NCBI RefSeq assembly: GCF_900187605.1
Contig: NZ_FYEA01000002.1
Location: 496,001 to 560,000 of the forward strand
DNA: 64,000 bases
Source: Pseudomonas sp. Irchel 3H7
GTDB lineage: Bacteria > Pseudomonadota > Gammaproteobacteria > Pseudomonadales > Pseudomonadaceae
Direction: 5' to 3'
The position numbers were made by a program, and so were the translations under genes. The stretch's first letter is position 1; each line of letters opens with the position of its first letter. The notes under the pieces were generated by a model. The model did not search any database. It saw only the letters and a list, made by a program, of their open reading frames with translations, and had not been told where the DNA came from. Below, piece by piece: positions 25,416 through 32,850 of this stretch.

Positions 25416-26228
25416 CTACGTTCTCGCTACGCCCGGCACATCCATATTGATCTTGCGCCAGAAAGCTTCCGACAAACTGTAGACCGAGAAGGCAATCAGC
25501 CCCAACGCCATCACCATCAAGATCAGCCAGCCAGCGGGCAGATTCTGCAGCGCATCGAGCGCTTCCTTCATTCCAGGTGGATCCATGGCTTGATAGGTGG
25601 AGCCGCTGACTGCCAGAAGCAATGCAATCTCGATAAACACCACTCCGCGCGCTATCAGACCAAAACGGGAGACCGGGCGGACGTAGCGCATGACATCCTC
25701 GTCGGCCTCGAAATACTTCTCGAACGACGCTTTCCATCCTTTGAAGATGTGAGCAATGCCGACCCCAAGCGGAACGAGGGCGATCAGGTACACCAGCCAG
25801 TTCGAATGTTCCCAGGACAGCAGATGCGCCAGCCAGTCTTTGGTTTGTCCTGCGGAATTGCCCGAGCTTTTAATCCCGCTGATGAGCAGGCCCAATGCGA
25901 AGAACGCCAGAGCACCGTTGACCAAGCCTCCGACAAACAGCCCTGTGCGAATCACCAGACCTTTGAGTTGTTTGCCGTGATGATCAACATCACGCGCTGC
26001 CTGCAGGACACGCCAGGCGGCGAATGACAGCAGTCCCGCCACAACAAGTCCCACCAGAAAATAGCCGAATGGCTGGCTTAGCAACGCCTCCAGACTCTTG
26101 TGGCTGTCCTTTGGTTTGGTCGAGTCATGAGCTGCGAGCAACGCGAAGATACCGATGATCAAATACAGCATTCCCCGGGCGGCGTAGCCTCCCCGAGCGA
26201 GGATGACAAGGTTGTGTTGCGCGGACAT
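25416..26228 (-). CDS. DUF1206 family membrane protein
   Basis: A 270-residue protein with six hydrophobic segments in three similar pairs. Each pair starts with an R-G-[GVLY]-type turn: ARGGYAARGMLYLIIGIFAL, IRTGLFVGGLVNGALAF and ARGVVFIEIALLLAVSG. This threefold repeat is characteristic of DUF1206. Function unknown. The frame is open further upstream, but MSAQHN at 26228 has AGGA 9 nt before it. It stands alone. Confidence 0.85.
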   Translation of the reverse strand: MSAQHNLVILARGGYAARGMLYLIIGIFALLAAHDSTKPKDSHKSLEALLSQPFGYFLVGLVVAGLLSFAAWRVLQAARDVDHHGKQLKGLVIRTGLFVGGLVNGALAFFALGLLISGIKSSGNSAGQTKDWLAHLLSWEHSNWLVYLIALVPLGVGIAHIFKGWKASFEKYFEADEDVMRYVRPVSRFGLIARGVVFIEIALLLAVSGSTYQAMDPPGMKEALDALQNLPAGWLILMVMALGLIAFSVYSLSEAFWRKINMDVPGVART

Positions 26229-26465
26229 GGGACGTATTCCTGAGAGGTCATAGGAGAGCAGACCCTTCTTGCCGGGAGGGGTTCTATGAGCCGTCAAAAC
26301 ACTGCAGGGGCTTAGAGATCGAGAACGTCCTGCGAGCCCTGCTCAAGTCATACTCGCTGCCCCCAGAATCGGGCCTGCACAGTGACTTCCGTCTGTCGCA
26401 GGACTTGAACCATAAGGGGCGGATTGCGTCTTAACTTTCGCGAAATCAACCCTATGGAAGCAATC

Positions 26466-26963
26466 ATGCTTTTGAAGAATAAGAGTCTCCTTGCTGTCAT
26501 GTCCTGCGCCATGATGCTTGCAGCCGCCCCATTACTCCCTGCTGACATCTCTGTCATGAACTCTGCCTACGCGAAGGACGGTGGTGGTGGTGGTGGTGGC
26601 AATGGCGGCGGTGGTGGCAACGGCGGCGGCAATGGTGGTGGTAACGGCGGTGGCCATGGCGGCGGTACGGGTGGCGGTCATAGCGGTTCAGATCACGGAA
26701 GTGCCAATAGCAACGGCCGTGGCAATGGGCTCAGTAGTGATCATGCCGGCAAAGCCGTACGCGACCATGGCGAAAGCGGGAACCACTATGGCAGTGATCG
26801 CAATGGTGACAGCGGTCACGGCTCAACGACTTCAGGCGTCGCCCATTCCAAAGATACGCGCGGCGTGACCAAAGCGACTGCCATCTCCGACACGACACCA
26901 GGGGATCACAATTCGAAAGGGTTGAGCAAAGCTGGAGCGTCGACAGCAAAGAAATCACACTGA
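26466..26963 (+). CDS. Glycine/asparagine-rich exported protein
   Basis: A 165-residue protein. The signal peptide (SLLAVMSCAMMLAAAPLLPA, cleavage near SAYA) precedes a run of about 45 residues of GGGN/GGN repeats. A Ser/Asp/His/Asn-rich tail follows (GSDHGSANSNGRGNG, HGESGNHYGSDRNGDSGHG) and ends in KKSH. GGAAG stands 5 nt before the ATG at 26466; a second ATG at 26454 is possible. The repeat DNA is GGTGGT/GGCGGC-rich and may vary in length. It is likely a disordered extracytoplasmic protein; function unknown. Confidence 0.7.
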   Translation: MLLKNKSLLAVMSCAMMLAAAPLLPADISVMNSAYAKDGGGGGGGNGGGGGNGGGNGGGNGGGHGGGTGGGHSGSDHGSANSNGRGNGLSSDHAGKAVRDHGESGNHYGSDRNGDSGHGSTTSGVAHSKDTRGVTKATAISDTTPGDHNSKGLSKAGASTAKKSH

Positions 26964-26998
26964 TCCGCTATTTCTCTGCAACACCCACTGTAAATAAA

Positions 26999-27026
26999 GA
27001 GGGCGTCTGAAAAGGCGCCCTTTTTT
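26999..27026 (+). terminator. Rho-independent terminator after the Gly-rich gene
   Basis: An 8-bp stem (27000-27007 with 27014-27021), loop TGAAAA, and T-run 27021-27026. Confidence 0.85.
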
Positions 27027-27048
27027 ATGCATTCGCACAAAGGTCGCT

Positions 27049-27220
27049 TGTGGAATCAATTCCTCCACGCCGGATAATGAACACTGGGACAACCCTGGCT
27101 CCCGTGCGAATTGCCCGGTCGTTGGCCCAGAAATGGAATCAGTTGGTCGCCAGGGCTGAGTACCTTGAGTGACTTCTCCAGGACATCGACGCCTTGAGTG
27201 AGCAATATCTCAACCGAATT
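27049..27220 (-). pseudogene. Possible gene-end remnant downstream of the MFS gene
   Basis: Directly after the MFS stop, the same frame stays open for some 55 codons and reads as plausible protein (EILLTQGVDVLEKSLKVL, then SPGDQLIPFLGQRPGNSHG and SQGCPSVHYPAW). It has no start codon context. It may be the 3' end of a lost gene, or a former extension of the MFS reading frame. I recognise no family. Confidence 0.3.
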
Positions 27221-28516
27221 TCATGGACTCATGATCGCAGCCAGTTTCGGATGGTTTTTCGCGTAATACAGCTCTGACTCGGCGTCATCTTCCAGGAAGT
27301 GCCATATCTTTTTTGATCGCACGGAATACATGACGATAATCAGAAATACCCCGAGATAAAGCCACATCAAACTGGTTGCGCCGGATCTGGACATGATGGC
27401 GCCCGTCATCATGAATGAAACCGAACTTCCTAGCTGACTGATCACTAACGTGGATGCCATTAGTCGTACGCGTACGCCGGATGGGATCGACATGAGCCTC
27501 TTGTCCATTCCGACCATCGTAATGCATGCACTCGCTGCCCCGGCGAAAAACAGGCAAGTACTCAACTGCCAGATTTCGTCGGCTTGCGTCGCGGCACAGA
27601 GTGCAAACGTTAATAGGGCCCAACATCCAAGATACTTGTCGCGCTGATTTTCCTTTTTGGTAATCAGCGGGCTTAAAAAGAACAAGCCTGCAACGGCTCC
27701 ACCCGCGAATACCGCATTGAACAGGCCAACGCTACCTTCAGCTAGACCCCGGGTGTGTATGAGCGCTGGCACCAGCATCGGTACGGTCGCGGTAACGGCC
27801 AGACCAAGCAGTAATCCGGAAAACGTCAAAAATTGTTCTGGCGGTAGAACGCATTTGAGTTTAAGCCCCAAGAGCATGTCATTAACAAGATCGGCTGATG
27901 ATTTTCCGGGTTGCAGGGAAGGGGCTGCACTCACCGGTAACGCCATGGCTAAAACCACAATGAGTAATCCCACTATCGACACGAATAGCAGCGAGATTTC
28001 CAGTGAATAAACCGTAATTACGATACCCGCCAACAAAGGTCCAGCAACCCGGCCGACAGTAACAACGATGCGCCGGACGCGAAATGCAGCCTCCGCACGA
28101 TGTTTATCAACAGTCTCCGCAGGATAGATGCCCAAAAGAGGCTGGATCATTCCAAATGCTGATGCAGCGATCACATCGATCAGTATCAGCGCATCAAGCG
28201 AATACCAGTTTGTGGCAAAAAAGTATCGCAAGACACTCGCAATCAATAGCGCAAAACAGCCGACCTTAAGCGCCGTACTGCGGCGCATCGATTCAGCCCG
28301 CGGCGCGAGGCACAACATTGAAATGATCGCCGCGAGCGCGAGCGCTGTTTCGTATGCCGCCAGCTCCAGCAGACTTCCTCGCTGCACGATAATCAGCGGT
28401 AGCGTCGTATTCCAGCAGCCGAGGTAGATCCAAAGTAACAAGTCCAGGCAAAGATACTTTCGAAATGTACTCAAAGGGTGACTTCCTTGTTCCGCACCTT
28501 GTGTTTGGGATGTCAT
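27221..28516 (-). CDS. MFS transporter on A+T-richer DNA
   Basis: A 431-residue protein with about 12 hydrophobic segments. Weak MFS signatures are present (APRAESMRRSTALKVG after helix 2-3, FRVRRIVVTVGRVAGPLLAG at helix 5). It has no close tie to the other MFS proteins in the window and no assignable substrate. By eye its base composition is nearer 50% G+C than its neighbours, and its codon choice differs (many TTT, AAA, ATA), suggesting acquisition. The start is uncertain: the ATG at 28514-28516 lacks a good ribosome binding site, and a TTG lies 24 nt upstream in frame. Confidence 0.75.
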   Translation of the reverse strand: MTSQTQGAEQGSHPLSTFRKYLCLDLLLWIYLGCWNTTLPLIIVQRGSLLELAAYETALALAAIISMLCLAPRAESMRRSTALKVGCFALLIASVLRYFFATNWYSLDALILIDVIAASAFGMIQPLLGIYPAETVDKHRAEAAFRVRRIVVTVGRVAGPLLAGIVITVYSLEISLLFVSIVGLLIVVLAMALPVSAAPSLQPGKSSADLVNDMLLGLKLKCVLPPEQFLTFSGLLLGLAVTATVPMLVPALIHTRGLAEGSVGLFNAVFAGGAVAGLFFLSPLITKKENQRDKYLGCWALLTFALCAATQADEIWQLSTCLFFAGAASACITMVGMDKRLMSIPSGVRVRLMASTLVISQLGSSVSFMMTGAIMSRSGATSLMWLYLGVFLIIVMYSVRSKKIWHFLEDDAESELYYAKNHPKLAAIMSP

Positions 28517-28561
28517 TCGCACGCGCCGAATTATCCGCAATACAACTGCGCAAATATCAGC

Positions 28562-29470
28562 TTATACCTGCGCTGACATCCGATGATTCTCCAGCAAGAA
28601 GTCCACGAACAAGCGCACCCGCGCCGGCATCGCCGCGCCACCGACGAACACCGCATGAATCGGTTCCTGATCCCCCGGGTTCCAGTCTTGCAACAGCGCA
28701 ATCAGGTCGCCACGCTGCAGATCCTCACTCACGCTGAACTCTCCGATACGGGCAATGCCGGCGCCCACTCGCGCGAATTGTGCCAGCGCCTCGCCGCTGC
28801 TGCATTCGATGTTGCCGCTGACCTTCAGGGAAAACGCTTTGCCATCGCGGATGAATGGCCAGTTGGGTTCGGCACGCTTGAAATTGAAGCGCAGGCAGTT
28901 GTGCTGGAGCAGGTCTTCCGGTTCCTGCGGGACTCCGTGGCGCTGCAGATACTCGGGCGATGCCACCGCGACCTGGCCGGTGGTGCCGATCCTGCGTGCG
29001 GTCAGCGGGCTGTCGGGCAGATGGCCGAAGCGCACCGCGACGTCGGCCTGCCCGCCGAGAATGTCGACCACTTCGTCGCCGAGGGTTAGGTCGACGACGA
29101 TGTTCGGGTAACGGGCGCTGAAGGCTGCGACCAAGGGCACGATGGCCAGGCGTCCATGACCAAGGGCGGCACTGACCCGCAATCGCCCCTTGGGCACGCC
29201 CTGGTCGGCGATGGCTTCTTCGACCTCGTCCATGTCGGCGAGGATACGCCGGGCGCCGCGCAGGAACGCTTCGCCCTCGGCCGTGAAGGTAATTGCTCGG
29301 GTGGTGCGCAACAGCAGGCGAGTGCCAAGCCGTTGCTCGGTGCGCGCAATGATCCTGCTGACTGCCGAAGGTGTCAGGCCCAGTGTACGCGCGGCAGCCG
29401 ACAGACTGCCTTCCTGCGCCACGGTGGTGAACACGCTCATTTCACCTGACCTGCCGTTGAAATCCACCAC
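28562..29470 (-). CDS. LysR-family regulator
   Basis: A 302-residue LysR protein. The DNA-binding domain is at residues 5-65 (SVFTTVAQEGSLSAAARTL, LTPSAVSRIIARTEQRLG) and the effector domain has ADVAVRFGHLPDSPLTARRIG. GTG start at 29470 with GGAGG 5 nt before; a second GTG follows immediately. It diverges from the MFS gene at 29565, the usual arrangement for a regulator of an efflux gene. AATGCTA (29502-29508) and TAGCATT (29534-29540) form an inverted pair between them. Confidence 0.9.
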   Translation of the reverse strand: MVDFNGRSGEMSVFTTVAQEGSLSAAARTLGLTPSAVSRIIARTEQRLGTRLLLRTTRAITFTAEGEAFLRGARRILADMDEVEEAIADQGVPKGRLRVSAALGHGRLAIVPLVAAFSARYPNIVVDLTLGDEVVDILGGQADVAVRFGHLPDSPLTARRIGTTGQVAVASPEYLQRHGVPQEPEDLLQHNCLRFNFKRAEPNWPFIRDGKAFSLKVSGNIECSSGEALAQFARVGAGIARIGEFSVSEDLQRGDLIALLQDWNPGDQEPIHAVFVGGAAMPARVRLFVDFLLENHRMSAQV

Positions 29471-29564
29471 TTGTGCCTCCTACGCAAAGGTGATTGCCAA
29501 AAATGCTATCTACCGCCTGAAAAGACGGGATCGTAGCATTGGCGGCATAGATAAGGAGTTTTCC

Positions 29565-30731
29565 ATGCGTATCAATCCACCACTTGTTGCACTCGCCATC
29601 GGTGCTTTCGGCATCGGCGTTACAGAGTTCGCCCCCATGGGCATGTTGCCGGGTATCGCTGCGGATCTGGGTGTTTCCATTCCCGCTGCCGGTTTGCTGG
29701 TCAGTGCATATGCGTTGGGCGTATTGCTCGGCGCACCACTGATGACTCTGACCACCGGCAAGATTCCCCGGCGCTATCTGCTGATCGGGCTCATGGCGAT
29801 TTTCACCCTGGGTAACCTGATGTCAGCGTTGGCCACCGATTACTACAGCCTCATGGTTGCCAGGGTCGTGACTTCCTTGAACCACGGTGCGTTTTTTGGC
29901 GTTGGCTCAGTCGTCGCCGCCACCCTGGTCGCCCCGGAGAAACGTGCCGGAGCAGTTGCGGCGATGTTCATGGGCCTGACGCTGGCGACCATCGGCGGTG
30001 TGCCGCTGGCCGCCTGGTTTGGCGAACTGTTCGGTTGGCGTACGGCTTTCTGGGGGATTACCGGCCTCGGCGTGGTGACGATGGTCGCGTTGTGGTTCGC
30101 CTTGCCCAACGTGCGGGCGCCGCAAAGCGTCGGTGTCATGGCGGAAATCCGCGTATTGGGGCGCGTCCCGGTGCTGGCCGCGCTGGCCCTGACCGTCGTC
30201 GGCTCGAGTGCAATGTTTACCGTCTTCACCTACATCGCACCGATCCTCAGCAGCGAGACCCATGCGTCCACCGCCTTCATCACCGCCATGCTGATGCTTT
30301 ACGGTGTCGGTTTGACACTGGGCAACATGTGGGGCGGCAAGGCTGCTGACCGCTCGATAGATCGCACCCTGATCGTCTCGTTGAGCGTGCTGATTGTGGT
30401 CTTGTTGGCGTTCACCGTACTGATGCGCTGGCCGCTGCCGGCCGCCGTGGCCATTCTGATCTGGGGTATTGCCAGCTTCGCCCTGGTGCCGCCGCTGCAG
30501 ATGCGTGTGATGGAAGCGGCGAAGGACGCGCCCAATCTGGCCTCGGCGGTGAACATCGGCGCCTTCAACTTCGGCAATGCGATTGGTGCGGCGCTGGGCG
30601 GCGCGGTGATCAGCAGCGGGCTGGGTTATCCGGCGATCTCCTTGGCCGGCGCGGCAATGGCGGGCCTGGGGTTGCTGATGGTGTTGGCTTTTGCGTGGCG
30701 CTCCAGAACGGTTGAAGCCGCCGTGGTGTAA
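29565..30731 (+). CDS. AraJ/YdhP-like MFS efflux transporter
   Basis: A 388-residue, 12-helix MFS protein of the drug:H+ antiporter-1 group. FGIGVTEFAPMGMLPGIAADLGVS sits at residues 14-37 and LSALATDYYSLMVARVVTSL near the motif C region, followed by NHGAFFGVGSVVAATLV. AraJ, YdhP and PbuE-type proteins share this start and export arabinose polymers, purines or drugs; the substrate here is unknown. AAGGAG lies 7 nt before the ATG. It is likely controlled by the divergent LysR gene. Confidence 0.87.
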   Translation: MRINPPLVALAIGAFGIGVTEFAPMGMLPGIAADLGVSIPAAGLLVSAYALGVLLGAPLMTLTTGKIPRRYLLIGLMAIFTLGNLMSALATDYYSLMVARVVTSLNHGAFFGVGSVVAATLVAPEKRAGAVAAMFMGLTLATIGGVPLAAWFGELFGWRTAFWGITGLGVVTMVALWFALPNVRAPQSVGVMAEIRVLGRVPVLAALALTVVGSSAMFTVFTYIAPILSSETHASTAFITAMLMLYGVGLTLGNMWGGKAADRSIDRTLIVSLSVLIVVLLAFTVLMRWPLPAAVAILIWGIASFALVPPLQMRVMEAAKDAPNLASAVNIGAFNFGNAIGAALGGAVISSGLGYPAISLAGAAMAGLGLLMVLAFAWRSRTVEAAVV

Positions 30732-30789
30732 CACGTTCAACAATGCTCGGCGAGTTGTCAGTATTCGAGAGGATGAGTAAGCTGCCCCC

Positions 30790-31416
30790 ATGAATCAGCC
30801 ATCCCTATCTACCTCCTCGCCGAGCACTCGCGGCCCCGCCGAACACGACATTCGTGACCAGATTGTCGCCGCGGCCAATGAGCACTTCAGCCAATACGGC
30901 TACGGTAAAACCACGGTTTCCGACCTGGCCAAGGCCATCGGTTTTTCCAAGGCCTACATCTATAAGTTCTTTGATTCCAAGCAGGCGATTGGCGAGGCCA
31001 TTTGCGCCAACTGCTTGGGCCAGATCGCTGCAGCAGTCGAACAAGCGGTTAATACCGAAGAGGTTTCAGCGACCGAGCGTTTGCGCAGATTGGTCAAAAC
31101 CGTGATTGCCACCGGCGTGGACCTGTTCTTCAACGACCGCAAGCTATACGACATCGCGGCGTTTTCCGCTTCGGAGCGCTGGAACAGTGCGCAAGTGTAT
31201 GAAGCGCAGATCAAGGGTTTTATCCTCGATATCGTGCGCCATGGTCGAGAAGCGGGGGAGTTCGAGCGCAAGACGCCGCTGGACGAGACGGTCGAGGCGA
31301 TCAATCTGGCGTTGCGACCTTTCGTCAACCCGCTGCTGTTGCAACACAATCTGGATCTGATCGAACAAGCGCCCACGCTGACCACCAATCTCATCCTGCG
31401 CAGCCTCATGCCTTGA
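30790..31416 (+). CDS. TetR-family regulator of the RND pump
   Basis: A 208-residue protein with an N-terminal helix-turn-helix at residues 24-70 (IVAAANEHFSQYGYGKTTVSDLAK, IGFSKAYIYKFFDSKQAI). The helical C-terminal domain resembles TetR_C regulators of efflux operons. It is followed after 324 bp by an RND adaptor and pump on the same strand. Two near-identical palindromes in that gap are strong candidates for its binding sites. Confidence 0.9.
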   Translation: MNQPSLSTSSPSTRGPAEHDIRDQIVAAANEHFSQYGYGKTTVSDLAKAIGFSKAYIYKFFDSKQAIGEAICANCLGQIAAAVEQAVNTEEVSATERLRRLVKTVIATGVDLFFNDRKLYDIAAFSASERWNSAQVYEAQIKGFILDIVRHGREAGEFERKTPLDETVEAINLALRPFVNPLLLQHNLDLIEQAPTLTTNLILRSLMP

Positions 31417-31526
31417 CCCTTCCCTGAGCAGAATTTTCAGGCGAGTCAATTCAAGGCGACATCCTCTTATCATGGTTCCTGTTCCCTGCACATGAGCGGC
31501 GGGAGAGCTATACATTCAACTGGAAG

Positions 31527-31548
31527 TGACCATTATCGGAGTTGGTCA
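31527..31548. promoter_or_regulatory. Candidate TetR operator 1
   Basis: Perfect arms TGACCA and TGGTCA at the ends of a 22-bp site with a 10-bp centre. It matches the site at 31672-31693 at 18 of 22 positions. Confidence 0.6.
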
Positions 31549-31671
31549 TATGAGTGATATGGCTACATACAAGTCTAGATGCCAGGTGACCTAGCAATAG
31601 CGAGTCAGGCCCGTCAGTCGATCCGTAGTCCGATGTTGCTGATGGCCAGGATGCAGTTATTTCTCAGGTTG

Positions 31672-31693
31672 TGACCATTGACGATGTTGGTCA
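31672..31693. promoter_or_regulatory. Candidate TetR operator 2
   Basis: The second 22-bp copy with arms TGACCATT and GTTGGTCA, 48 bp before the adaptor start. The 145-bp distance from the first copy would allow looping or two promoters. No other gene is seen in 31417-31740. Confidence 0.6.
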
Positions 31694-31740
31694 CAAGGCT
31701 GAGAATATGATGATCATCCTATTCCTCAGTAAGGGAATCT

Positions 31741-32850
31741 ATGCGCCGGCTCCGACCTTTCCCCATTGCCGCATGCTTGCTGCCTCTCGCCCTGAGCGCC
31801 TGCGGCGAATCTTCCAGCGTTGCAGATCCCCGTACCCAGGCGCCGCTTGTCAGATCCGCTGCGGTTCAAGCGTCACCCGATGTCGCTCGTTCTTTCACCG
31901 GAGTGGTCGCGGCGCGCGTTCAGGGCGACTTGGGTTTTCGCGTGTCGGGCAAAGTGCTCGAACGTCTGGTTGATACGGGGGAGGTCGTCAAGCGAGGGCA
32001 GCCGCTGATGCGTCTTGACCCGATCGACCTTGGACTGCAAGCGCGGGCGCAGCAGGCGGCGGTCATAGCGGCTCGCGCCAGCGCCAAACAGACAGCCGAC
32101 GACGAGGCTCGCTATCGCAAACTGGTCGGCGTTGGCGCCATTTCGGCATCAGCCTACGACCAGTACAGAGCCGCTGCGGAGACTGCAAAGGCGCAGCTCA
32201 ACGCCGCGCAGGCGCAAGCGGACGTAGCGAGTAACGCTTCAGGTTATGCGTTGCTGGTTGCTGATGCGGACGGCGTGGTAGTGGAAACACTCGCTGAACC
32301 TGGACAAGTCGTAAGCCCGGGACAACCGGTGGTTCGACTGGCGCGCGCAGGTCAGCGCGAAGCCATCGTGCATCTGCCCGAAACGTTGCGTCCGGCAGCC
32401 GGTTCCACCGCACAAGCCAGCCTCTACGGGGTCAATTCAGCGGCGGTGACGGCAAAACTGCGGCTGCTTTCGGACTCCGCGGACCGCACGACGCGCACAT
32501 TCGAAGCGCGCTATGTGCTTGAGGGGCCGCTGGCCAATGCGCCGATCGGTGCGACTGTCACCCTCAGCATTGCCGAGGGCGCCACACAGACACAGGCGTT
32601 ACAAGTCCCCATCGCCGCGATTTACGACCCGGGCAAAGGACCCGGTGTGTGGGTGATCACCGGAACACCGGCAAAGGTGGCTTGGCGAGCGGTTAAGGTG
32701 CTGGGGTTGAGCGATGATTCGGCGCGCATCGCCGGCGACCTCACTGCCGGTGAGCAGGTTGTAGCGTTGGGCGCCCATCTGCTGCGCGATGGCGAAGAGG
32801 TGCGATTGCCACAGCAGAGCGAAGCCAGCGTTGCCGGGAGTCGCCCATGA
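31741..32850 (+). CDS. RND efflux periplasmic adaptor (lipoprotein)
   Basis: A 369-residue membrane fusion protein. Lipobox LSAC (Cys at about residue 21) ends the signal peptide. Lipoyl half-motifs VSGKVLERLVDTGEVVKRGQPLMRLD and VVVETLAEPGQVVSPGQPVVRLA flank a helical hairpin (QARAQQAAVIAARASAKQ), then a beta-barrel and membrane-proximal domain follow. This is the MexC/MexJ/TriA layout. The stop overlaps the pump start by 4 nt (ATGA). It links the pump to an outer-membrane channel that is not encoded here. Confidence 0.92.
   Translation: MRRLRPFPIAACLLPLALSACGESSSVADPRTQAPLVRSAAVQASPDVARSFTGVVAARVQGDLGFRVSGKVLERLVDTGEVVKRGQPLMRLDPIDLGLQARAQQAAVIAARASAKQTADDEARYRKLVGVGAISASAYDQYRAAAETAKAQLNAAQAQADVASNASGYALLVADADGVVVETLAEPGQVVSPGQPVVRLARAGQREAIVHLPETLRPAAGSTAQASLYGVNSAAVTAKLRLLSDSADRTTRTFEARYVLEGPLANAPIGATVTLSIAEGATQTQALQVPIAAIYDPGKGPGVWVITGTPAKVAWRAVKVLGLSDDSARIAGDLTAGEQVVALGAHLLRDGEEVRLPQQSEASVAGSRP

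Noticed and set aside
25318..25737. 139-codon minus-strand frame within the DUF1206 gene
   Set aside because: Alternative frame of a clear membrane protein gene.
26580..26690. Short tandem GGT/GGC repeats considered as a minisatellite or CRISPR-like array
   Set aside because: They are in frame and encode Gly/Asn units of an exported protein; there are no spacers.
31671..31973. 100-codon plus-strand frame upstream of the RND adaptor
   Set aside because: It begins inside the second palindrome, overlaps the adaptor gene out of frame and has no motif.
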